Below are positions 13,031 to 20,203 of a stretch of DNA of 33,358 bases, piece after piece. Source of the stretch: Bacillus proteolyticus (lineage in GTDB: Bacteria; Bacillota; Bacilli; Bacillales; Bacillaceae_G); NCBI RefSeq assembly GCF_001884065.1, contig NZ_MACH01000036.1:1-33358 (forward strand), written 5' to 3'. Made by a program: the position numbers and the translations under genes. Below the pieces are notes generated by a model. The model did not search any database and was not told the DNA's origin. It saw only the letters and a list, made by a program, of their open reading frames with translations. Within the stretch, counting starts at the first letter, position 1; the number at the start of each line of letters is the position of its first letter.

Positions 13031-13655
13031 TTAATGTCATCGACACTTCTCCTAGTTAAACCCACTTGCTATTTCTTTCACTAACCTGCCTCGTTAGTAG
13101 AAGAAGGATTTTTAAACAACTATATTATTTTTTAAATGACTTTATTGTAAATTAAACAACTTTATTATCTCTGTACAACTAGACGTTTCAAAATCGTGTT
13201 TAAGCGGCTTGTTATACCTTCTTAATACAAAACAAAAAGGTACACGTTTTACAAGAAATCTATCCGAGATAAAAATAATATATCTATTTCACATAAAATA
13301 GTATTCAAAACAGACGAGATCGAATCCATTAAGCGGATTAATTAGGATGACAGTTAAATGTAGACTATTGATTATGTTGTTTATTTTTTATTAAATATTA
13401 CGGTACGTGAAATTTTATGTTTCCCTTATTAAAAAAGCCCCCATAGATCTTACACATATGAGAGCTCCCTAAGGGTATTTAGACTTTCGACTCCATTCTA
13501 TTGTAACAGGCTTTCACCATACATGAGAAACATAATGAACCAAAAACAGACAATCATAATAAGAAACTCTTTAAACCCTTGCTAAAAGGAAATACGACCT
13601 TCTTCCATTCTACATGCCCCTTTTCTTGATATCTTTTTATATGTTAAAATAAAGA
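13031..13655. other. non-coding stretch
   Basis: About 600 bases with no convincing frame on either strand. It contains the right-hand repeats described at 13080-13168, and further right AT-rich sequence with a G/C-rich patch near 13429-13475. Nothing else is recognised. Confidence 0.5.
13645..13650 (+). promoter_or_regulatory. extended -10 promoter of a candidate small RNA
   Basis: TGTTAAAAT (TG at 13642-13643, TAAAAT at 13645-13650) is placed 6-7 bases before the GG at 13656 that begins a perfect hairpin. The -35 region is weak. Confidence 0.5.
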
Positions 13656-13741
13656 GGAAAGAAATGTGCCAATTTCTTTCCCAGACGGTCACTCATGACT
13701 TTGCTCTTTGTTTGCTTTTGCAAATGAAGAGCTTTTATTTT
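13656..13741 (+). ncRNA. candidate small RNA of about 85 nt, antisense to a 33-residue gene
   Basis: It would start at the first base of a perfect 10-bp hairpin (GGAAAGAAAT, loop GTGCCA, 13656-13681), have a 20-base single-stranded middle, and end in an intrinsic terminator: stem GCTCTT..TTTGC/GCAAA..AAGAGC at 13703-13732 followed by TTTTATTTT. The last 7 bases overlap the 3' end of the convergent gene at 13735. On the other strand the 5' hairpin also has terminator form (followed by TCTTTATTTT), so the gene's mRNA would be complementary to the whole RNA. An ATG at 13664 starts a 36-codon frame that I consider less likely. Confidence 0.5.
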
Positions 13742-13836
13742 GCATACTTATACTTGCTTTCCAGCATCGCATAACGTAATAACTTTAACTTTGTTTCTTT
13801 TTTCAATGCTTTCCATTCCGATACAGCAATCTTCAT
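13735..13836 (-). CDS. 33-residue basic peptide
   Basis: A short frame with a near-ideal ribosome-binding site (GGAGG, 8 nt before ATG 13836). The peptide is MKIAVSEWKALKKETKLKLL plus 13 residues ending in KYAK, basic and amphipathic-helical. It follows the gene at 13878 by 41 bases in the same direction and is probably the last gene of that small operon. Its mRNA tail is fully antisense to the candidate small RNA at 13656-13741, a layout known from type I toxin-antitoxin pairs, although the peptide is not the usual hydrophobic kind. Confidence 0.5.
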   Translation of the reverse strand: MKIAVSEWKALKKETKLKLLRYAMLESKYKYAK

Positions 13837-13877
13837 TCTTAATTCCTCCATTAATTAAATTTGTTATTTATATAGAC

Positions 13878-14141
13878 TTATAAGTTCCAGTTATAAATTT
13901 TTCTAATTTGCTTATCGCTAAATCCTTTATGAATAGCGAAGATTTCTGGGAAATCAGAGATACACAAATCAATAATTGTATTGTCAGTTGTTCTTATATA
14001 GTAATATTGAACAGCTCCCTCATAATTCGAATATAAATAGTACTTATGGATCTTATAATCTAATCCATTTTTCTCTAATACCTCATAAAGCTTATTTTTA
14101 GTTTCATCCATTACGTCAAAAATGGTTAACTGCTCCATCAT
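13878..14141 (-). CDS. 87-residue protein of unknown function
   Basis: The start at 14141 is supported by GAGGAG 6 nt upstream (a second ATG follows directly). The N-terminus QLTIFDVMDETKNKLYEVLE is helical; the middle is a tyrosine-rich sheet (KIHKYYLYSNYEGAVQYYYI). It has no membrane segment. It lies 26 bases after the gene at 14168 and is probably cotranscribed with it and with the peptide at 13735. No family recognised. Confidence 0.6.
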   Translation of the reverse strand: MMEQLTIFDVMDETKNKLYEVLEKNGLDYKIHKYYLYSNYEGAVQYYYIRTTDNTIIDLCISDFPEIFAIHKGFSDKQIRKIYNWNL

Positions 14142-14167
14142 TAACAGCTCCTCATTACGTAAATTTA

Positions 14168-14356
14168 CTAAACTAACTCTAAGAACAAGGTCGTTTCATT
14201 ATGTTCATTGGTATGAACATTAAACTTTTTCCCAGTAGCTTCTAATGCACTAAAAAGCATTCTTTTATAGCCTAAGTCCATAAAATCTACACTTATTTGA
14301 CCATGATTCATAATAAATTGAAGATCAGCCATCATCTTTTTAACTTTACGTTCCAT
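14168..14356 (-). CDS. 62-residue protein of unknown function
   Basis: Starts at ATG 14356, where GGGAGG lies 7 nt upstream; the longer frame from a TTG has no site. The protein (MERKVKKMMADLQFIMNHG..., ending TTLFLELV) appears to be a small helix-plus-sheet protein. It is transcribed divergently from the ribbon-helix-helix gene at 14417, with a palindromic operator between them, and so is likely under its control. No family recognised. Confidence 0.55.
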   Translation of the reverse strand: MERKVKKMMADLQFIMNHGQISVDFMDLGYKRMLFSALEATGKKFNVHTNEHNETTLFLELV

Positions 14357-14374
14357 ATAATAACCTCCCAAATA

Positions 14375-14388
14375 AAGTTATATAACTT
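14375..14388. promoter_or_regulatory. palindromic operator between divergent genes
   Basis: AAGTTATATAACTT is a perfect 14-bp palindrome in the 60-base gap between the divergent starts at 14356 and 14417. TATAAT follows at 14388-14393 on the plus strand. It is a likely binding site for the RHH protein encoded next to it. Confidence 0.55.
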
Positions 14389-14416
14389 ATAATACTTTTT
14401 ATAAGGAGGTTTTAGA

Positions 14417-14569
14417 ATGGCAGTTAATAAAGAAAAGAACACTCAAATTTTAGTAACATTTACAAAAGAACAAGTGGAACAAATAGAAAATTATTGGCAT
14501 GAAAATAAGCTGAAGAATCGAAATGAAGCAATTCGCCAGCTCGTAGAGAAAGGGTTAAGTCGTAAATAA
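14417..14569 (+). CDS. 50-residue ribbon-helix-helix regulator (Arc/CopG type)
   Basis: A short frame with an ideal ribosome-binding site (AAGGAGG, 8 nt). The sequence has the RHH plan: a strand (TQILVTFTK), helix A (EEQ-like, KEQVEQIENYWHEN), a turn and helix B (NRNEAIRQLVEKGL). Such proteins form dimers whose paired strand enters the major groove of palindromic operators. The palindrome at 14375-14388 lies directly upstream, so it probably represses itself and the divergent operon 14356-13735. A terminator overlaps its stop (14549-14590). Confidence 0.75.
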   Translation: MAVNKEKNTQILVTFTKEQVEQIENYWHENKLKNRNEAIRQLVEKGLSRK

Positions 14570-14590
14570 TGACTACCCTTTTTATTTTTC
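14549..14590 (+). terminator. terminator overlapping the RHH stop codon
   Basis: AAAGGGTtaAGTC pairs with GACTaCCCTTT around the stop codon, followed by TTATTTTT. The next 200 bases up to 14783 show no gene. Confidence 0.6.
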
Positions 14591-14783
14591 CTATAAAACC
14601 TAAAAATACATTTAAAGTTCGTATCTACCTTTACATACGTTTTTATAACAAATATGACTTATTGTATTAATAAGTGCATTGAAATCTCATACAACCAAAT
14701 CTGAAGAGTCGTTTTTTAGTTAAACTGATTTTTTTCATGTATTCTTTAAACAAATGAAAATAGAGCCGGATTTTCATCACAGC

Positions 14784-15446
14784 TCATGTATTAATTGGTT
14801 CTGTATGTGTACATGTAGGATATTGAGAACAGCCAAAAAACTTATTTCCTGTTTTATTTGAATTACGAATCACTAAATCATGCTCACATGTTGGACATTT
14901 CCGTTCTGCAGGTTTTACCCCTTGATACACATCTTCAGCCGAATATTCGGGATTAATTTTATTAATCAACTTCTGAAGTTCTACACGATCTATTAGTTTT
15001 ACATTACAAGCTTCCGCTAATTCCTTTGCTTGTCTTGTATATACACTGTTTGTTACAACCCAGCCCTCATGTGCTTTGTAATAGGCTTGTGCTGCATAAA
15101 TCTCTTGTACGGCACTGATGCCGACTCTATTTTTCATCCCGTATCGTTTCGCCTGGATTACAATACGACTTTTCCCCTTCAATACCAGATCCGCTCCGAA
15201 ATCATTTGACTGCTTTGTGACTGTTGGAGAATAACCCAACTCTCGAAAGAGAGCTTTTAGGTATACTTCGAATTGATGGCCGTCCATTTTGTCTATATAG
15301 CGAATACCGGACTTAGCCATTCGCTTTAATATTCTTCGCTCCTGGATCTTCCGGTACATAAATTTACAAATATGAAAAAGAACATAAAGGATAAAACCAT
15401 AAATCAAAATCTGTACTATGTTTGGCATTCCTGGTAGATTAGACAC
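14784..15446 (-). CDS. membrane-anchored Mrr-like nuclease with a topoisomerase zinc finger
   Basis: A 220-residue protein with three parts. Residues 8-30 are a transmembrane helix (NIVQILIYGFILYVLFHIC). Residues 50-165 are an Mrr-type PD-(D/E)xK nuclease domain: DGHQFEVYLKALFRELGY, then SNDFGADLVL and IVIQAKRYG, giving the catalytic D...QAK pattern, and GISAVQEIYAA. Residues 180-218 hold a four-cysteine finger (CPTC...FFGCSQYPTC) of the topoisomerase I C-terminal type. Such proteins cleave DNA or bind its ends; near transfer genes they may process incoming strands. The GTG start overlaps the upstream stop by 8 bases, so translation is coupled with the TOPRIM gene. Confidence 0.8.
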   Translation of the reverse strand: MSNLPGMPNIVQILIYGFILYVLFHICKFMYRKIQERRILKRMAKSGIRYIDKMDGHQFEVYLKALFRELGYSPTVTKQSNDFGADLVLKGKSRIVIQAKRYGMKNRVGISAVQEIYAAQAYYKAHEGWVVTNSVYTRQAKELAEACNVKLIDRVELQKLINKINPEYSAEDVYQGVKPAERKCPTCEHDLVIRNSNKTGNKFFGCSQYPTCTHTEPINT

Positions 15447-16416
15447 TTCTCTCCACCTCTTTAATTGGTTTCATTTTCTTTGGTTGAGCTGTTTCTTTTG
15501 GCTGTTGTTCACTCACTTGTTTCTTCCGGACATCGTTCCAATCTTTTTCATGCGTTGGAATGTCCTCTTTAAGATCTACAAAGCATTTCATCGTCTGAAT
15601 GAAGTCTTTCCCAGCCTTATCATTATCAACCGCCATAATGACCTCTTTAATATCGTGCCCTTCTTTTTTCGCATCCATTAAAGATTGAATCACCGTTTTT
15701 GACTTCAATCCATGCATGGAGACCAGGCGAGCGTTTTGTATTTTATTTTGCTTGATACTCCAATGGGACAACATGTCGATTGGATCTTCATAAAAAATAA
15801 TCTTATCCGGATTGCCTACATCAACTGTAAAACCTGCATGAATCCTTTCGTAATTCGGGACAATTTGTTTAAAACTTCCTCGTTTATTCTCCATTTTGAC
15901 AGTACCTTGGCGATTCATTCCAATTACTTTTCCTTTACCTCCTTCTTCTCTCCATTTGAACACGACATTATTTTTCTTATCCTGAGCGATGAGATCCTTT
16001 TTAATTAACCAGTTCACTAAACGAGGATCTATTTTCCGCTCATCAATTAAGTACTGCTTGATCTCTGTTTGTTTCTGCACCTCTAAGTGTTTTGGATAGA
16101 TGAAGGGTTGCTGTTCTTTTTTGCGTTCTTCTTCAGCTTTTGAGCGATCAAACTCTTTGTAATCCCCTATATTTATATCTAATACGGCTTGTGGAAATGT
16201 CATTTCATAGTACATCATCGCAAAGCTAATCGCTCCATATCCCTTCTCCCCTCGACTATTCCAGGCGTATTGATTCCCTTTAATAATGAGACTGTCATGC
16301 TCTGTATGACGGTAATAGTTTCCTTCTTTCTTAAACGTTTCTCCCTTTGCTTCGAGATATGAAATCAAGTCTATATTTCTTGCTTTCATCGCGTCCTCCG
16401 TACTGACATGTGACAT
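15439..16416 (-). CDS. DUF3991/TOPRIM primase-like protein
   Basis: A 325-residue protein of the type found next to relaxases on Gram-positive plasmids. The N-terminal 80 residues include the CHC2-like or DUF3991 lead-in (NIDLISYLEAKGETFKKEGN, YYRHTEHDSLIIKG, GAISFAMMYYEMTF). The TOPRIM part is near residues 205-275: KIIFYEDPIDMLSHW supplies the acidic motif and VIMAVDNDKAGKDF the DxD-type motif. Such proteins are thought to prime or repair the complementary strand after transfer. The start is behind GGGGGG. The C-terminal 30 residues are lysine/proline-rich. It overlaps the Mrr-like gene by 8 bases. Confidence 0.75.
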   Translation of the reverse strand: MSHVSTEDAMKARNIDLISYLEAKGETFKKEGNYYRHTEHDSLIIKGNQYAWNSRGEKGYGAISFAMMYYEMTFPQAVLDINIGDYKEFDRSKAEEERKKEQQPFIYPKHLEVQKQTEIKQYLIDERKIDPRLVNWLIKKDLIAQDKKNNVVFKWREEGGKGKVIGMNRQGTVKMENKRGSFKQIVPNYERIHAGFTVDVGNPDKIIFYEDPIDMLSHWSIKQNKIQNARLVSMHGLKSKTVIQSLMDAKKEGHDIKEVIMAVDNDKAGKDFIQTMKCFVDLKEDIPTHEKDWNDVRKKQVSEQQPKETAQPKKMKPIKEVERSV

Positions 16417-16457
16417 TACGGAATCCCCCCTTTACTCTATAAAATGAAATAAAAAAG

Positions 16458-16481
16458 AGGACTATTCCGTTTCATAGTCCT
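16458..16481 (-). terminator. intrinsic terminator between the 44-residue gene and the TOPRIM gene
   Basis: AGGACTAT and its exact inverse complement (8 bp, 8-base loop), followed on the minus strand by CTTTTTTATTT. Confidence 0.65.
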
Positions 16482-16487
16482 TTTCTC

Positions 16488-16622
16488 TTAATCTACAATT
16501 TCAGCTTTATGGTTCTGTTTCTTGATCCTCAGCTTTTTAACGATTCTTTGACCAAATAACAATAACGTGTTTAAAAGGACAGCTACAAGAAACATACAGC
16601 CCGCAAACAGCCATACATTCAT
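16488..16622 (-). CDS. 44-residue membrane peptide
   Basis: A short frame whose ATG overlaps the upstream TGA (ATGA), typical of translational coupling. It begins MNVWLFAGCMFLVAVLLNTL, one transmembrane helix, and ends with a basic tail (IVKKLRIKKQNHK), so N-out/C-in orientation is likely. Tiny membrane proteins of this kind are common in Gram-positive transfer operons, but no family is recognised. Confidence 0.55.
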   Translation of the reverse strand: MNVWLFAGCMFLVAVLLNTLLLFGQRIVKKLRIKKQNHKAEIVD

Positions 16623-16807
16623 GACATGACCTTCCATTCTAAATCTTTCTGTAAGAACACATATAATTGTTTTTGTTCCGACAACATTTTACGCACAGCT
16701 TGAATTTCTTTTTTAGATAATGAGATGAAAATGAGTTCTGTTTGATCTTCTTTTTCTGCCCAAACGCCCTTGTAATCAATGTCTACGATTTCCACAATGT
16801 TTCCCAT
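16619..16807 (-). CDS. 62-residue protein of unknown function
   Basis: A small soluble protein with a beta-rich first half (NIVEIVDIDYKGVWAEKE then TELIFISLS) and a helical second half (KKEIQAVRKMLSEQKQLYVF). The start is behind GGAG, 9 nt. It is cotranslated with the membrane peptide downstream (ATGA overlap) and separated from the large ArdC-like gene by a terminator hairpin at 16839-16865. No family recognised. Confidence 0.6.
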   Translation of the reverse strand: MGNIVEIVDIDYKGVWAEKEDQTELIFISLSKKEIQAVRKMLSEQKQLYVFLQKDLEWKVMS

Positions 16808-16838
16808 TCCTATTCGCTCCTTTCATTCTAAAAACAAG

Positions 16839-16865
16839 AAAGAGGGCTTTACATTTGCCCTCTTT
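16839..16865 (-). terminator. intrinsic terminator after the ArdC/LtrC-like gene
   Basis: AAAGAGGGC (16839-16847) pairs perfectly with GCCCTCTTT (16857-16865), followed on the minus strand by CTTGTTTTT. Confidence 0.7.
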
Positions 16866-16953
16866 TGACTTCTATACATAAAAAAATCACTTTTCGCTTT
16901 CTCAATTGAGTAACAAAAAATGATTTAATCTGGTTTTCCTGCTATAAAATTTT

Positions 16954-19461
16954 TCATCGTTCCATTTCCATTGTTTCTCTTTTTCTACTTACTTTCTTTG
17001 TAGCCTTCGGCTGCTCTACATTACCAGGCTCTGGCTCCTTTTCTTTTTCTTTACTATTCGTTTGTTTTCCGTTCAATGGCTGAAATTTTTTATCTACATC
17101 CATTTCCTTTGAAGTTGTAGACTGATTCACCGTTATTCCTTCTTTCCCAAGCTTCTCATCCACCTGGTTTTCTAATTTCACTACGTGTTCTTGGCTTACC
17201 AGCTCATTATCAATCGAAACGTACTTTGTTGTATAATACCGCTCTTCAGCTTTTACACGAGTGACAATACTATCAATATTATCTGGTGTTTCTTCATATT
17301 GTGAGCGTCTGTATTCTTCGTATTTCCGGCTTAAATCCTTATCTAAAGTAGCTGACTCTTTTTCTTTTGAAGGTTGAATTTGTTGATCTAAAGAAGCAAT
17401 AGGTGCATATCCTTCCTTCTTCATCTCTTTATACAATTCCACTTCTTTTTCATTAAATGAGGGATCTTTTTGTTCTTCCGCTTTATCAACTAAAAGTCCA
17501 TATCGTTCATCTTTTACAATTTCATCTAGACTCATATTTGCATCCTTTTCATAAACAACAAATGACAAATTTCCTCTCCCATCAAAGATAGAACTTTGAA
17601 CCTTTTCATATAAATCTGGTTTCAAAATGTTATCTAAATAGACATTTTCTCGTTTCCCGTTCTTTTCCATTAGAGAAACATATAAATCGTCCCGATCTGT
17701 TTTATCTTGATTCCATACAGACAAATAATTTATATCTTTCGTAACAGCATCCATCATGTGGATTCTTGCCAGTTCTTCATCTTGTATACCGTTTGCTAAT
17801 ACTTCAATTGTAACTAAGTGGTTGGGTGTTTCTTTCAATTTTTCTAATGTATTTTCCTGTGCTTTTTCCAGCGGTATTTCTTTGTTATTTCTATGATTCA
17901 CCACCTCATCTCGTAACGCTTGCTTCACTTCATCCGATAGATACCTTTTCTCGTTTAATACTTGTTCATACGGAGTCTTGTAGTCTCCATCCCCCATATC
18001 CAAACGATCCATACTCACAAGCTCCATTCTCCCAAAATCCCTATCTACTTCTTTTGGAATGACGATATGATAACGAGTTTTATCATATGGTACGTATTCA
18101 TCTCTTTCTCTTGCTTCCTCTTTTGCTTTTTCAATATTTGAAATGACATCAGACATTTTTTCATTTGCCTCTCCAAATTGAATCAATTGATTACTTTTAA
18201 AATTTTCATTTTCACTCCATTGAATTAACATAGTTGGACGAGTAATGTCATTCTGATTTAGTGCTGCATATTTTTCTTGATTTGCCACGTTAAATGCCTC
18301 TATAAATTCTTTATCACTTAATTGTTCTCCACCTTCTACAGGCTCAAACGCTCGGTTTCTATCTACTTGCTCCCTTAACCCTGTAACGGAAACAAGCTCT
18401 TGTGTCGTATTACTTAAACTCATGTATTCCACCAATAAAATATTTTTTTCATCCTGTTTTTCATTTTCTTTTGCCATACCTTCCACCTCTTTTTCTTTTT
18501 CTTTTGTTTTTTCTTTTTCCTTTTCTAATTTGTTTTCAATTGTCTCAATAAATTCAATGGAAGTTTCATGTACTTCTTTCAACAACTTCGTTTTATCTTT
18601 CATTTCTTTTCCTTGTGTCCAGCTCGCCAAATAGCCTAACGAATATTCACTTGTATCAATCCCAAAATAAGAAGAAACGGCATAAGCGGTCATTTCTGCT
18701 TGAAACTCTTTTTCTGGTGCTGTGTAATTCATATGCGTCTCTGCTGTATGAAGTTTAGCGTGTGCCAATTCATGAAGAAGAGTTTTTACATTTTGTAATT
18801 CACTGTTTCGTGGATTCAAAGCGACCTCTTTTGTTAAGGTATAGCTCACACCTTTTGCGACGCCCAGTTCTGATTTTGGTGCAATGATTTTCACACCGTT
18901 TTTTTCCGCAATGGCTTCCATTCCTTTGTACAAACTCTTATAATCTGTAACGCTTCCTTCTAGCCAACGATTCGGAAAAATACGAGGTAGATCTTTTGCT
19001 GTTGCGCTTGTTTGAGACACATCAAACACATGGCCAACAGCAAAATATAAGCGCCCTGGTTTCACCTCCACACTTTTAGAATCAATTTGTTTTTTCTCTT
19101 CCTCATTTGCTTTAGTTACTGTTTTCCAAGTGCCTTCTTTGTCTTTAAATTTTGCTATAGTTCTGTTTGGAACAAGGATCTGGATTCCTTTCTCACCCTT
19201 TTTAACCGCAAACCCTTTTTCTTTCCAAAAAGAAAAGGAACCAACTGCCCTGGCTCCTTCAAATTGACTCTGTATTAATGAAATATTAGATGGTGAATAG
19301 TGATAAAACTTTGCCATAAACGATAAATAATCTTTCATATCCCCTGGTGTACGAAAATAGCCTTCTATGCTTTTTTCCATCTTTTTTGTTAAAGCTTGCA
19401 CCGCTTCTTTCTTTTCCTCTGGTGATTTTGTTTGATACTTTTTCTTATTATTTTTACTCAT
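16954..19461 (-). CDS. large ArdC/LtrC-like protein (antirestriction-type ssDNA-binding N-domain plus zincin)
   Basis: An 835-residue protein. Residues 15-150 are an ArdC-type N-terminal domain (IEGYFRTPGDMKDYLSFMAK, FSFWKEKGFAVKKGEKGIQI), known to bind single-stranded DNA and to protect incoming plasmid DNA. Residues 225-270 are a zinc metallopeptidase-like part with HELAH at 230-234 and a downstream E (FQAEMTAYAVSSYFGID). After a lysine/glutamate coiled coil (about 310-345) the rest is a string of poorly conserved domains common in large polyvalent plasmid proteins, ending in a charged tail. It may be carried into the recipient. Its start (GGAGAAG) overlaps the upstream gene by 8 bases. Confidence 0.75.
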   Translation of the reverse strand: MSKNNKKKYQTKSPEEKKEAVQALTKKMEKSIEGYFRTPGDMKDYLSFMAKFYHYSPSNISLIQSQFEGARAVGSFSFWKEKGFAVKKGEKGIQILVPNRTIAKFKDKEGTWKTVTKANEEEKKQIDSKSVEVKPGRLYFAVGHVFDVSQTSATAKDLPRIFPNRWLEGSVTDYKSLYKGMEAIAEKNGVKIIAPKSELGVAKGVSYTLTKEVALNPRNSELQNVKTLLHELAHAKLHTAETHMNYTAPEKEFQAEMTAYAVSSYFGIDTSEYSLGYLASWTQGKEMKDKTKLLKEVHETSIEFIETIENKLEKEKEKTKEKEKEVEGMAKENEKQDEKNILLVEYMSLSNTTQELVSVTGLREQVDRNRAFEPVEGGEQLSDKEFIEAFNVANQEKYAALNQNDITRPTMLIQWSENENFKSNQLIQFGEANEKMSDVISNIEKAKEEARERDEYVPYDKTRYHIVIPKEVDRDFGRMELVSMDRLDMGDGDYKTPYEQVLNEKRYLSDEVKQALRDEVVNHRNNKEIPLEKAQENTLEKLKETPNHLVTIEVLANGIQDEELARIHMMDAVTKDINYLSVWNQDKTDRDDLYVSLMEKNGKRENVYLDNILKPDLYEKVQSSIFDGRGNLSFVVYEKDANMSLDEIVKDERYGLLVDKAEEQKDPSFNEKEVELYKEMKKEGYAPIASLDQQIQPSKEKESATLDKDLSRKYEEYRRSQYEETPDNIDSIVTRVKAEERYYTTKYVSIDNELVSQEHVVKLENQVDEKLGKEGITVNQSTTSKEMDVDKKFQPLNGKQTNSKEKEKEPEPGNVEQPKATKKVSRKRETMEMER

Positions 19462-19729
19462 GATCTTCTCCTACTCTTTCGCTAGCTCTTTGCAATTCCT
19501 CCATGTCTTCTTCATTCCATCTTTCCGTTGTATCAAAGAAAAGCGCATGTGTTTTCAGGTTAACCGGAACTAACATATTCTCTTGATTCATAACATGAAC
19601 TGCAAGTTCTTCCTCTTGTTCTCGTGTGATTTTGATTGTTAATTCTTCATCTTTTACAAGTAAAACTAATTCACCTTCTCCAACCTCTTTAATAACTCCT
19701 AATGCGATATCTTCACGAAATAATAACAT
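19454..19729 (-). CDS. 91-residue acidic protein of the transfer operon
   Basis: A small, strongly acidic protein (AGGAGG, 8 nt). The first 40 residues are beta strands (IALGVIKEVGEGELVLLVKD, ELTIKI), the last 25 a charged helix (WNEEDMEELQRASERV). It sits between the accessory gene at 19772 and the ArdC-like gene, overlapping the latter by 8 bases. Unknown family; an acidic DNA-mimic role is possible but only a guess. Confidence 0.6.
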   Translation of the reverse strand: MLLFREDIALGVIKEVGEGELVLLVKDEELTIKITREQEEELAVHVMNQENMLVPVNLKTHALFFDTTERWNEEDMEELQRASERVGEDHE

Positions 19730-19760
19730 CCTAATAACCTCCTATTTTTTTATAAAAAGA

Positions 19761-19786
19761 AACAATGTAGCTTACGTTACATTGTT
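19761..19786 (-). terminator. hairpin between relaxase-side genes
   Basis: AACAATGTA (19761-19769) pairs exactly with 19778-19786 and is followed on the minus strand by TCTTTTT. It overlaps the last codons of the gene at 19772, so transcription into the ArdC-like gene may be partial. Confidence 0.6.
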
Positions 19787-20203
19787 CTTTGATGCCTCAT
19801 GATCTAAACGCTTTTGTCTTAAATGACTAATTCGTTCTTCCACAGTTTTCTTTGCCATCTTCACACTTTCCATCTCCTGTTTATCAGTTGTGATAATGCT
19901 GTCTACACCTTCCAAAAAGAAATAACCATTTAATAATTCAATTAAAACTTGTGTATTTCTATCCGCACTATTTGCACCAAGACGAATTTTTGTTAGCTCA
20001 CTTTTTAACACATCGTGTAAGTTATTCGATACCACTTCCGTTATATAATTTAGTGACCATTCTGTGCTTTTTGCTGCTTCATGCTCCTTGCAAATTCTTC
20101 CCATTGCTTCCCCTGTATATCGAATTCCGTGTTCCTCCATATAATCCTTTATATAATCCTCTGTCTCTTGATCCATCGTTACCTGTCTTCTAACTGTACT
20201 CAT
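19772..20203 (-). CDS. putative relaxosome accessory protein
   Basis: A 143-residue protein starting at the base after the relaxase stop codon (TAA then ATG), behind AAAGGGG. The N-terminal part (RRQVTMDQETEDYIKDYMEE then YTGEAMGRICKEHEAA) has a ribbon-helix-helix-like order: a strand, a helix, and a second helix after a glycine turn. The rest is helical, ending in a basic region (RISHLRQKRLDHEASK). Such proteins next to MobP relaxases assist oriT binding. Family not certain. Confidence 0.5.
   Translation of the reverse strand: MSTVRRQVTMDQETEDYIKDYMEEHGIRYTGEAMGRICKEHEAAKSTEWSLNYITEVVSNNLHDVLKSELTKIRLGANSADRNTQVLIELLNGYFFLEGVDSIITTDKQEMESVKMAKKTVEERISHLRQKRLDHEASKNNVT

Larger units (their letters stand above)
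11215..13168. repeat. inverted 16-bp repeats flanking the serine-hydrolase block
   Basis: ATAATAAAGTTGTTTA at 11337-11352 has an exact inverse complement at 13153-13168. Second copies lie outside or beside them: 11215-11230 (14 of 16, same orientation as the left one) and 13113-13129 (one mismatch, same orientation as the right one). Next to the inner copies are small stem-loops with the same stem, ACTAACG/CGTTAGT at 11364-11381 and ACTAAC/GTTAGT at 13080-13098. The arrangement is symmetrical around the hydrolase gene. Confidence 0.55.

Noticed and set aside
13664-13774. 36-codon plus-strand frame starting inside the candidate small RNA
   Set aside because: The ATG is buried in the 5' hairpin stem, and the frame runs through the terminator into the antisense of a better-supported gene.
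15418-16008. Plus-strand frames opposite the primase-like gene
   Set aside because: Antisense shadows; the minus strand has clear domains and ribosome-binding sites.
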